A stretch of DNA of 64,000 bases from Neodontobutis hainanensis (taxonomy: Eukaryota > Chordata > Actinopteri > Gobiiformes > Odontobutidae). Position 1 is the stretch's first letter. Every line of letters begins with the position of its first letter. Location of the stretch: the NCBI GenBank assembly GCA_024349245.1, contig JALDNG010000005.1, forward strand, positions 19,906,501 through 19,970,500, in the 5' to 3' direction. Below, piece by piece: positions 13,501 through 26,400 of this stretch. The notes beneath the pieces were generated by a model. That model was not told the origin of the DNA. It searched no databases and was given only the letters and a program-made list of their open reading frames with translations. Made by a program: the position numbers and the translations under genes.

Positions 13501-16500
13501 TTGAAAAGTGCTATAGAAGTACTATGAATTATTATTATAAAAAAAAAAAAAATTGCTCACTTCTGCCAATATGGTGGACAGAATGACCAAACAAGGCCAC
13601 ATGACATCTGGAGCTCTATAATTAAAAGAGAAGCCTATAAACTGAGCCACATGGGAAACACTTTATTAGCAAATGAGGAAGAAGAAATACTTTTGTGTGT
13701 TGCATACCTCATATCCCAGCACTCTTTGGGGGACGGCAGGCAGCGTATCCCACATCACTTCAATTTGCACTGCAGACACACTCTGAGCCATAACCCTCTT
13801 AGGAGCTACACCAGGGACTGCAGAAATAGAGCAGCACTGAGAATCTTTCCAACTTCTCCAACACCATTGCACATACTAATAGCAATAAGTAAGTATGGTA
13901 CAAAATAGACGTGTAAAGCTATTTGACATTGCAAAGCTATTTCCCCAGTTCTGGTTTTAATAGGATCGGTGAGTGACATAAGGGAAGACTATCTGCCCGG
14001 CAAATTCAATTAACCGGATACCTTCCTGACAGCGATGTGTGGTAAGTGTCTACTAGGATTTCCTGTAATCTAGCAGCATGATAACTAATATCAGGTTGAC
14101 ATTCCCAGCTTAAGAGGGGAAGGAAGTGGCGGCACCGGAAGAGAAATTCTTTTCATCTCCGCTATTCAAGGTCATAGTTGTAAGAGGAGGGAGATTAGAG
14201 TGTTTTTAACTCGGTTTGTGAAGTGAGTGCTTTACCTTCCTCGGCAGAGAACACAGTGGCAATGGAGCTGAAGGGGCCCTCGCCGCGGTTGTTGTAGGCC
14301 CCCACTTTGACGTCAAAGGGGGAGAAGGCGGGGATGGTGTCGTTGCGAAAGGTGTAGCGGGAGATGCCCGGAGTGGAGATGACTGCCCGGGTCCACGTGA
14401 CCGTGCCCACTGGTCTGAAGGCGATGATGTATCCAAAGCCCTCGCCGTTCTGCAGCTCCTCGGGGACGGGCTGGGAGCGAAACACAAAAACTGTAGTGAT
14501 ATTAAAAGGCATACAGATGGAGAAACACACGGGCCCATCTGAGTGCTTTTCTTTTCATTAACTTAAATAATTTATTTAAATCAAATATGATAACAAATGT
14601 GTGGATGAGTAAAATCTCAAATTTATTTAGATTTAGAATCATTTTGAAAATGTATAGATTTGTGTCATTTTGCAATCTGTTTACTCCAGGTATCCTAGGG
14701 GCAAAAACTACCCGCCTCCTCAAAAGCTATCAAATAGCTTCATAATTTTTAAACCAAAAGGTAGTTTTCCAATAGTGTTTATATCTGTTGTGATGTTTTT
14801 TTTTAACTAAAATCTGTTGTGTTCCTTTTTAGCATATGTCTTCTTTTTTATTGTCACTTGTCTATTTTTAGTGTTGCTTTTGTAAATTTTAAGTGGCTAT
14901 CTATTCAGTTTCTTTAGGGTTGTACACCCACGATATTTTATTATGTTTGAGTTGGCCAGGTTTGCACTCACAACCATTTTGATTATGTTTAAAGGTGCAT
15001 TAAAGGGTTTGTGTAATTCTGACAGATAGTTTCCCTGGGACTGACACTTTGCTTCCAGTGTCTGTGATGCTAGGTTATGAACTAGAAAGTGCTTGTGTGT
15101 GTCAAGTGAAGCCTATGCTGGTAGAAAACTGCAGACATTTATTATTTTACTATGCATTGCTAGATGCATTTAATTACAACATTTGTAACTGTGGTATTGG
15201 ATTTCTTCTTTTTGATAAAAAATCATTTAAAATATTTTCAAATTTGGAATTTTATGTGTCTGTACCAGAATCATTTTGATTTGATTGCCACAGGATTACT
15301 GGCGTTTCATGGTAATGCCACACTTAACCTTTAAGTATCAGTACACTGGACTTTTTCTATACTACATACTGCAAACTGACATATGGCTTGAAATCTGGAT
15401 ACGATTTGTATAGAAATTTGTTTGATTAGGATAGATATGTATTCCCAATCATTTGTAACACTTACATGGTGTAGAATATAGTGAACAAGGTGCACCGTGG
15501 CTATGAAACATGAGTTATATGAGGCTACACAATGAAACTATAACATAACAAGAACTCTCAGAAAAACCATTCCGCTTATCTCTCCCACTCGTGTGGATAT
15601 GTAATTCTCTCTCAAGTGCAAAAACTGTAAGTAAAAGTGTTCTCAGTCCCCGCATTTGGCCTGAAAAATGTCTCTGTGTGTGTCAGAGCAGGGGTGAGGA
15701 GCAGAGTCTTGCTCTAATGTGGGTCATAAAATCGCTTCGTTCAATTCTGCACAATTAAACAAAACCATTACCGGGCGATGGCGAGACCAGTAAAAATGTG
15801 ACAGATGACTTACCTCCCATGTTATCACTAATTCCGACTTTGTGCCGCCTCCACCTCCAATATCAGTGGGAGCCGTATCAGGAACTGTGAGGTAGAGCCC
15901 AGAGGGGAGCAATTAGAACACAGTTTACAAAGCTCCACAACATGCCTCACGACAACAGCAGACACACACTCCTCCTCTACAACAGCAAGTTAAATGTGAA
16001 TTACTGATAAGGCCCAAATGACAGTGCGAGTAAACAAGCACAGATCGGTAATATTTTGCAAATGACATCGGGGTTTCACCACTTGATTCCTATTCAGCTG
16101 TTAGTGTTCGGCTCAGATGGCACGAGCAATGGTGTGGGAGGAAAGGCACTCGTGCACATCCTTATAGTGTTCATTCAGTGAGTGAAGCAACTCATTTAAT
16201 GTGTCAGAATAGGAATGCAACAGCAGGAGGTTGAAGTAAAATGTGATGTAAGATTACATAAGAAATAACAAAGAGAAGACTGGTCAACTCCAATATATAT
16301 GTATACACATTTAGCAGTTTGTAGTTGTCATTCCTGTAATGCAAATGGACTTGTATTGGCTGCATAAATTTACATATTCTGTATTAAACAATTATAGGAC
16401 AGTAGATACATTATTCATTGCTTTGTATATAGCCTCCATATTGAGGACAGTGATGGTGCAGAATAAATAGTCTGGAATGTCCATTTTTAAGAGTCCTTTA

Positions 16501-17570
16501 AAATCACTTGGGATAGAAAATAGATTTTCCTAAAATAATGAATTAATGTCTAATCTAGTGTCCAACTTTCCAAGACCAACTTTTCATATTTAAGCTACAA
16601 TTTATGAAGGCTTTGCAGAATTAAGAAAGTTGTAGTATGTAGATTCAACATTGATAACTGCAGACATTTATTGGAATAATAGCCTATCTTTAAGTTTTTT
16701 TTGCAAAAGCTGTATTGACTCTGAGAGATAACAACAACAGTTGACGGAAGTGCTATTGTTTTATATGCATAACTGTAATTTTATATGATTGTGAATACTG
16801 TGTACGGTGCAGAACAGTATATGTATTGTCTTTATACAAGCCCTAATGGGGAAGACAAGAATCCATGAAAAATACACTTGTTACTCCGTATTTTGGAACA
16901 GATTTGCCTGAAGTAACTGAATTGTATGTGAAAGAAGTGCCATCATCTCACATTTTAAAGAAAGAGAATTTTATTATTATTATGGTCCATTTAGTTTGGT
17001 ACAAATAATCAGGGAACCACTCTTTTTTGACAATATGTTCTAGCTGCCAATAACTAAATATAGAAAGCCTGTCCCTTGCAAAAGTCTGTATATAGAGAAA
17101 GCATCCTGGTGTAGTTTGGCAACATATTGACACATGACTACAAACTGCTAATGTGAAAAAGGCTGTAAAAACTATAGGTTCTCCATTGACAGAGGGTGAA
17201 TGTATTTACATGACCCGCTGCAAGATAAAAGCATTGAACATCATTCAAATTGAAGAACATGCACACTGTAGGTCAATCCTCCAGTCAGTAACCATGACCA
17301 ACATACTAGATCCTGAACGGCTGCCCGAGCGACACTGGGATGGATGGGTTAAATGCAGAGAACAAATTTCCCTGCGGGGACAATAAAGTTAACCTAACCT
17401 AATAACCTAAGGACTGTAGGCACACAGCATTTACGTCAGATTTATTGAACTTCTGTAAGAGTGGACCGGAGCAAGATACATTACTTTTTAATGCACTTGA
17501 AATTGGAGTGTATTGTTGGTGTACTTAAATGATCTTAAAGTTTGACTTGTCTTTTCCAAATAACAATGTA

Positions 17571-17609
<39 letters not shown>

Positions 17610-20600
17610 GAGGTATTAGTAGAAGTAGTATTGAAAAGTCTGGCTGGCTAGTAACTGTTATTGCAATTTGGCTTGACAACAAAATATAGATCACACTGTT
17701 TTTTATTGTTTTCTATCCCTAGTGTAATTCTATATGATTATATAAAGATTTATATATGATTTTTTTTCTCTATTCTACTCATCCACTCACTATGTCCTGA
17801 TAAAAGGATATATTTTGCCTGTTAAATTTATATTGACGTAAGATTATGTTGGAGGATTATTCAATTTATGGCAAAACTAGTACACCACATTTTGAACAAA
17901 CGTTTGACAGCACTCTCTATTAACACCATCAATATTAAACAATGTCCTCCTCCCACTCAGCTCATACAGCTAAAGGGCTATGCCTGTCATTTATTACATT
18001 ATGGGTTAAACAGTACTCACTTGCATCCTCAGTCCTGGTCTTGGCCGAGGGTGGGCTGGGCTCTCCCAGGCCGACAATGTTGCGGGCCACCACCCTGAAC
18101 TCGTACTCCACCCAGGCATTCAGACCCACCACTGTGGCCGTCAGCATGTTCCCATTGATCATCTCTGGCACTGCCACGAGGAAATGTAACGGTTGTGTTT
18201 GTGAGATTTATGAATACTCCAGCTGATGGCACCACCTACTGACCCGTAAGTAACTATGACAACAGTGAGTTTGTACAGTACAACAGCAAGACATTACAGT
18301 AAGATTTTTGACAATGTACTATAATTACTTGTCCACAAGAATCATATGGATAGAAAAAATAGTCTTGGACTTGGCCAGTCTTTATTTGAAATTACAAGAT
18401 CTTTAGTTTAAAGTGGACCTAAATAGATTGAACCGTATAAATGTTGCTCTAAATGAGGAACACAATAATCATGACAAAATACAAAATATTAAAATACTAA
18501 TACATTAGTTTTTGAAGTTGTAGAAGCTCTGTTAGTCATTATAAAAATAAAAATAAATTTGTACATTAAGCCGAAGCTGAGATGCTTGTGCCAGATTATA
18601 GCTTAACAGCTAATTTCTTATATCGTACATGTCTTTAAATGATGAAACCAGACACAGGGAGAACATGCAAACTCCACACAGAAAGGCCCTGCCTCGGCCC
18701 AGGACATTCTTGCTGTGAGGCAGGAGTACTAACCACTGGGTTGAAGGTTTTCACTGGGCCCTAACCAAAAAGCTCCTGTCTGCTTCTCCAAACTATTATT
18801 ATCCCTTGTATCTCATAGACTTCTCTAGACTCTTTTGGTTGCATCAACAGGCAATTTCAAGTTGATTTATAGTTAAACCTACCTAGATCACAGTTTGAAA
18901 TGTGGTTTAGAATTTTGTGCCAAAGAATTTCATTTTAGGTTAAGTCAATGCAAATTTAAGACATGATTTAAAACCTTGCTGTTACAACCAGTGCAAGATG
19001 TTTATTTGATTTTCCTATAATTACGATTTGTATGTATTGGAGGAGTAGTGTTTATTGTCACCTGTGTCGACAGCCTGCCAGCCAACAGTAAAGGGAGTCC
19101 GAGCCTGGACACTGTAGCCGGTGATGGGACTGCCGTTGTCTCTCCCTGGCGTCCAGGACAGCTGGGCTGTGCTGTCAGTGATCTCCTCCACTGATACTTT
19201 ATCTGGAGGGCCAGGAGGACCTAAACACGATGCAGAATACAAAGCTAGAGCTATTCAGCTAGAGATTCAAATGAACAGAATTCTGGCTGCAGATCAAGGC
19301 CACCTCTCTCTCTTTAATTAAAGTCTTGTCCTTGGTGCGTGCATACAGAGCGCATTTTTCTTCTCCAAAGTGCTCGCTGAACATGACATGATGACATTTG
19401 AAAGAGTTAGTAGATGGGATCATTTACAGAAAGAAATAAAAAAGAAAAGTCAATAGAAAGAAATGAGGCTTTGCGGCGGTGCTGGTGTCTGCACCGCTGC
19501 GCCATTATTCAAATGTTTTCCATGATATTTTGCCCATGTGTAAATGAGCCAATTATAGTCATTTTCTGTGATAAACATTGGCTTCTGGAAGCACCTGGGA
19601 CAGCCATTACACTTTGTTAAGGGCATGAATACCAATGTAAATCACCGGAGATAAGCACACGCAACACATATCAACCAGGCTGATACCTCTGCTGCAGTGA
19701 AACTAAAGTGTAGCTAAATATTCTGGCTTCTAGCAGTCAGACCGTATATATAATGTAAACATGAGCTGACAGCTTTAAGGAAGAATCTTTACTCCACTTC
19801 CCCGCAGGAAGCCTGGAGGAACCTTCTCTGTAAATCTCACTAACTTTGCCTGGAGATTCTTCATTGACACCTTTCTGTTTTATTCATTCAGCTGACATAA
19901 CGCCAGCTTGTGAAATCAAAAAGTTATCTTACCTTTGACAACCAGGATGGCAGAAGTGGACAGGCTCTCGACATCGGTGTCAATAACGCAGACATACTTC
20001 CCTCCGTGGTTCAACTGGATGTTCCGAATCATCAGATCTCCTGATATTGTCTGAAAGGAGATCAGGCCAGCAGTGAGTGAACCTGCTACGTCTGGTCTTT
20101 TCCTTCTTTCCGCTTTTGGCTTCAGTGAACATTTTGCCTGTGTTGCATAAAGGCAGATTCTCCAGGCCACTGATTTGTGCCTCTTTTCAAAACACAACAG
20201 CAGACGTGGCAGATGTATTTTGCACAGATCCTGCTGCTGGCCGTCCTTCAGGCGCCACACGCCACTCGCCCCGTTGAACACAAAACATATACCAGCCACG
20301 AGCAGGACACGCAACACAAACAGTCTGCTCTTAATTGGCACGGACGTCCTAATTATTCAGTAATATCATAAGCTCCGGCAAGATACGAGCTGGACTGAGG
20401 GTAAAAAAAGCAAATATTGTTTTACATAAGCTGAATGCATGGGATGGCAACGAGGAACACAACAGCACCACTACAAATATTGTGACAGTTCTAATCTGGT
20501 AAAAAAAAAATGTTTATTTTACTCAGATTAAGAAAAGCTAATGTTTAATTCTGACTAATCCTCAAGGTTTTATAGGCTTTTAAAGGCAGAAAAGTCCCTC

Positions 20601-23387
20601 GCATAAATAGAGTGTATAAAGTTCTAGTCATCCAAGCCAAGGGTGTGTGTGGGGGGGGGGGGGGGGGGGGGGGGAATCAAAAGCACAATTAAGTCAAATA
20701 ATTACAAAAGCACTCTCTGTAAGAACAGCTGCCCTTAAAAATGGAATTAAGGACTTTTTTCTCTACCCACTGCTGCTCTTCTACATGTGAATAAATAGGT
20801 CCTAAATGGTTTGGCACAACAACAGTTTATTAGCAGCAGCACTGTGCACTGAACAAGTAACATCACTGCAAATGCTTGAATTCCTTTCAAACTCATCCTT
20901 AACACTGCACCTGTAAGGTTTTGCTTATTCCTTTCCAGGTTTGTCGAAGACATAATAATCAATTTTGACTTTTTCAGTGAGGTGTGTGTGATGGTGTGCG
21001 CCCCTCTCTTGTCACGCTAAGTTAGGTAAAAGTACAGGTGTGCTGTGCAGCCCTTTTTTTCTCAGTATAAATGTAGCACTCCTCTCATGTTTCAGTCTCG
21101 CAAGATCTCGTGGGACAGAATACTTTTAAGTACTAATAGAATATGTTTTCATCTTCTACTTGAACTGTAGCAGCTGAGTCTAAGCATCAAGCGGGTTATA
21201 CACTCTGTCCACTTAATCAGAGCGCTGTCAACATAATCTTCACATTCACTGCTAAAGACAATTTATTTATACTTTTGCTTCCACTTCCACTGGTAATGCT
21301 TTCCAGAAAACAAATAAAGGTAGTCCACCATAGACTAGGACGTATAGTTAAAAAAAAAAAAAACTCTCTTTATACAGTGCATCCGGAAAGTATTCACAGC
21401 ACTTTACTATTTCCACATATTGTTATGTTACAACCTTATTTCATAAAGGGTTGAATTCATTATTTGCAATAAAAACTTTTCAAATTTATTAAAAATAAAA
21501 AACAAAAAAGCACATGTACATAAGTATTCAGAGCAATTTTCCATGACACTCAAAATTGAGCTCAGGTACATCCTTTTCCCACTGATCATCCTTGAGATGC
21601 TATGGTAAAACCTGTGGTACATTCAGTTGATTTGGAAAGGCACACATCTGTTTATATAAGGTCCCACAGTTAACAGTGCATGTCAGAGACAAACCAAGCC
21701 ATAAAGTCCAAGGAATTGTCTACAGACCTCCGAGACAGGATTGTATTGAGTCACAGATCTGGAAAAAGGTACAGAAACATTTCTGCAGCATCGAAGGTTC
21801 CTATAAGCACAGCGGCCTCCATCCGTAAATTTACCTGGCCAAACTGAGCAATCGTGGAGAAGGGCTTTAGTCAGGGAGGTGACTAAGAACCCGATGGTCA
21901 CTTTTACAGAGCTCCAGCATGTCTCTGTGGAGAGAAGAGAACCTTCCAGAAGAACAACCATCTCTGCAGCACTCCACCAATCAGGCCTGTACGGTAGAGT
22001 GACGGACTGAAGCCACTCCTCAGTAAAAGGCACATGACAGCTCACCTGGAGTTTGAAAAAGGCACCTGAAGGACTCTCAGACCATGAGAAACAAAATTCT
22101 CTGGTCTGATGAAACAAAGATTGAACTTGTCTGGAGGAAACCCGGCACTGCTCATCACCTGGACAATACCATCCCTACTGTGAAGCATGGTGGTGGCAGC
22201 TTCACACAGCCAAGATAACAAAGGAGTGGCTACAGGACAACTCTGTGAATGTGAGCCCAGGCTTGAACCCAATTGAACATCTCAGGAGAAATCTGAAAAT
22301 GGTTGTGCACCGATGCTCACAATCCAACCTAATGGAACTTGGAACTAGGTTCTACAAAGAAGAATGGGAGAAACTGCCCCAAAATAGGTGTTCCAAGCAT
22401 TGTAGCGTTATACTCAATAAGACTTGAGGATGTAAGATTAGTGCCAAAGGTGTTCAACAAAGACTGTGAATACTCATGCAAATATGTTTGTTTTCGCTTT
22501 TTTAATTTTAAATAAATTTTCAAAGAATTCAAACAACCTTCTTTCTTGTTGTTATTATGGGGTATTGTTTGTAGAATTTTGAGGCAAATAATGAATTTAA
22601 TCCATTTTGAAATAAGGCTGTAACATAACAGAATGTGTTAAAAGTGAAGCACTGTAAATACTTTCCGGATGCATTGTATAAATGGCAGGCAAACCATTAC
22701 ATTTCAGGTAATACTTGACCTCTTCAGGGCATATTCATCTTGTACTCTGATAATGTGACACAATGACATCCCATCCCTTTGCTTACAGAGGAGAACATAC
22801 ACCAAAGAAAGAGTGACACTAAACAAGCCCCGGATCTACTGCACGTACAGTCTCCCAGTGTATCATATTCAGCTGAAGGGCTGGTGACAGCAGATGGGAT
22901 CAGATTGCTAACAAGATCCAATTAGACTGCACTGAGAATTATACATTACACTTTATATTGCTGCAGTGAACAAAAATATGCTTTTCACTTGTCTCCAACG
23001 AACAAGTTCTCATCTCATGAGGAGAGAAACTAAATATTGATCAATATTGTATCATTTCCTTTAAGTGGAGCATTGTGGCAATACAGATCCAGGCTTCAAT
23101 TTATTATTAAAAGGCTTTTTGACATTAGGATGGTGGCACTTGACGTGTGCTGGTTGTGCCGGTTTTAAGACAGGGTCATAACCCTCTGCACTTGGACATT
23201 CTTTCATAAGTTTAAGTCATACTTTATTGATCCACGTGGAAAAATGGAATTGTCTGCATTTAAATTGTGCATCTTTCAGAGCCAGTGGTGTAAACCTGTG
23301 GGCTGTAACTGAGCAGCGCACTAGAACCATTGACACATCTTAAGCCTGTATTTTGGTCTTGGCCATTGACCAGAGGATTAGCCTGTA

Positions 23388-23450
<63 letters not shown>

Positions 23451-26400
23451 TTTCAAGGTTCTAAGTTATTTAAGTCCAATTCTCTAAAATGGAAACTAAA
23501 TTGTTGAAAATAGCTTCAAATGTGTTTTTGCATAAGTTTGTTTGTTTAGTTAAGTGCTATGAAAGTTATCAGGTTTCTGTCTCACAAACAGTTTAATATT
23601 TTTTTCAGCCTTGAAGTCTATGGTTATACAAATACAGACATTTCTGATGCCGTCGTGCTGTGTGAAAAACAAAACTGATTTAAGGCCATAATGAGATTTT
23701 TTGGCATGACTAATACAGTTTTTTAGTGACTGCCAGAATTAAAAGGAAGGGCAGGGGCCTAACCCTAGATCATTACAGCACCTGCATAGTGATAAGTTTA
23801 GTGTCACTTCTCCAGAGTCAGTGACCGTTCGTTCCAGTAAACAAACATAGAAAGTAATAAACATACAAGTTCTTATCAGCTGATAAAAATGTGAGCACGG
23901 ATAATGTTAGAAGTTGGTTATTTTTCATTATAATACACACAGAGAAGATGCTATTTCACAACTTGTAATGTGCTTGGTAGCTGTCTCTCTCAACCAATCA
24001 CTGTAGACTTTTGCACTATCATAGACAAGAAGCTGCTATGATTGGTTGATGCGGCTCCAGGGACAACTGTAATGCTCTGAAATTTGATAAATATACAAAT
24101 ATACATATATATATTTACATACATTCAGTATAGTGTGCTTTGTTGTGTCATTCAGTACTGTCTGGTCTCGTCACATCAGATCATAGCACCTGACAAAGCA
24201 CAACTGGGCCAAATGCCACTCTAGCACAAACCAAACCCTAAACATACAAGCACAGCTTTTTTCCCCCTCATCTTGGTTTCATCTCTCTTTTTGCCATGGT
24301 AGTTTTTATCCAGAACTTGGCGAGTGCGATACCCTCTCCTGTGTCAGCTGCCACCTGGCCGACCTGAGTGCTTCATTTGGAGCTGGCCGTCCTACCTTGG
24401 CACAGAGAAAGTGATGAAGCAGATTTGCTTTAATTATGTTAATGAATTCATCAGAAGCTGTTGAGCAGGGGCCCGATAATCTCCCCGGACAGCAGAAACA
24501 GAGCGAAACTATATCTCATTATGTCCCTGCGCACATTTCAATGTCATTACTCCATTTGCATTCATGAAGATATGAGTTTGACAAACATGGTGTTGGTTTG
24601 AACATGAATGGCAGTGATCATATAGCCCCGACCTTGGATGATAAATGGAGCTTTAAAATGTAAAATAAGAATGAAAAGGCATTTAATAACTACAAGCTCT
24701 CAACAATTGACTTAGCCCTTCATCAAAAAGAACAAATATCCAACAAAGATTCGTCACTTATCGTTATTTCAAGGCAGAGGGATTTCAAATGAAAACGTGC
24801 TAGGCCTGCCCTTAGTGAATGGAAGCCAGCTCATTACTTAATGATTAGGGGGCTCAAGATTCATAAATAGGTATGCAAATTCAATTACAGCACTGGGAGA
24901 TGATAAGGGATTGTTCTCCCTTGAGGTGAGGAAATTAAAAGTGAAAGGATAAAAATGTGTAAAGACTTTATTAATGAGGGCTTTGTACGAGTGAAATGGC
25001 ATTTCCCCAATATCTTCTTACAAGTGTAACACACAGACGTCTATTCCAAGCTAAGTGTCTTGATTAGAATGTGAGCCATAGAATATGAGAGTTCAGACAC
25101 TGTGTGAGATTGTTGCTAGACATTCGCGTATTTTTTTTAGCAAACTGTCCTCTGTGTCTAACTATTTTAGTGATTAAAATAGTTAGGCCATAAAGTCGCA
25201 GGGCCAGGTTTAGAAGGCATCTCGCAACCTGTGTCTGTGTCTGTGCTTAAAGCAACAGCACAGTTTTGTGTTGCATGACTTAGTGATGTTTATTAAGATG
25301 ACCTTAATACAGTGTACATTTTAGGACATCCTCAGACACAGAAAAAAGGGACTTGGCCTCAGACTATACTGCCTTAGCCTCAGACTAAACTGTCAGACAA
25401 ATCCGACTTCACAGCCTCAGACTTTATAAGTTTTACGTTTTGTATTGCACTGTTTGATTGCTACACCTAAAGACTTACCATTTCTTAATGAACATAAAAG
25501 TGATTTTAAACAAAAATGCCTCTATTAATAATTTAAAACTATACATTTTCTACTGTAAAACTGTAAAATGAGCTCCTGAAATGAAAATACCTCAAATTAA
25601 ATGCAGAATTAACCAATCAAAATAGCTTCACGTACACACACTTCATGAATACTTGGTACAAACCTTGGTTCGGACATGCGGTTGCACTAATGCCTTTAGA
25701 CTAATACCTGGAGTTTACCTTCCACATCCTCGGATCATCAACAACTTAAAGTTTGTCTGATTTGGCCAAATTGTATGTGTGTTGTGGCCCTCATTAAACA
25801 GCTCTGCATAGACATTTTTTTATGCATTTGACTAAAAAGTTGGAGTTTCTTTCCAAAGTTTTCTCTTTGGTCTACTTTACAAGAAAAGCCTTACAAATTA
25901 ACAAATCTGACATATATCTGCGCCACTGGGCAAAACTTAAACAAACCCTTCTACATCCCGCAGTATGTCTCAATTAATCCAGGAATAGCCCCCCAAAGTA
26001 TCTGAATTTAATGCTCGGGATGACTCACCCCGCCCACTCGCTCGAAATGATCGCCGTCTCGCTGGAAGTCAATGAGCTGGCCGTTGAATGCCCACGAGAA
26101 AGAGACATCTAGGGCTGGATCACAGGCAATCTGGCATGGCAACACGATGCTCTCTCCAACAATAATCTCTGTGTTGGTGGGCCTCATGGTGATTCGGGTG
26201 GGCTCTGGTTTGACAACAGACCACACAGTATGCATGTTAATATCCCTGCCATGAGAACTTTGACCCCTGCAACTGTTCTCCCTCTCCAACTCCAGGTTGA
26301 TTTGTACCACTAGCACGAGAGCAGCCATGGTCTGTGCACTTCCCCAATGAATTTAATGAGCACTTCAGTTTCAAGCCTGTCCATTAGTAACATTTAATGA

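Larger units (their letters stand above)
7026..13707 (-). other. Large intron splitting FN3
   Basis: 6.7 kb. The first 3 kb (7026-10480) is mostly plain AT-rich sequence with a poly(T) run. From 10485 onward it is a cluster of repeats: SINE copies, Tc1 fragments and the 27-bp minisatellite, each listed separately. Confidence 0.8.
15885..18020 (-). other. Intron between FN1 and FN2
   Basis: 2.1 kb, bounded by GTGAGTAC and ACCTCACAG. Holds a retroelement 3'-end-like piece near 17340 and an (ATT)n tract at 17571; otherwise plain. Confidence 0.85.
20051..26028 (-). other. Large intron within Ig6
   Basis: 6.0 kb, bounded by GTGAGTCA and CCTTTCAG. Holds a poly(G) run, one nearly full-length decayed Tc1 element, a retroelement tail and a (TG)n tract. 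The stretch 24300-25000 is free of recognised repeats and unusually unique-looking. Confidence 0.85.
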
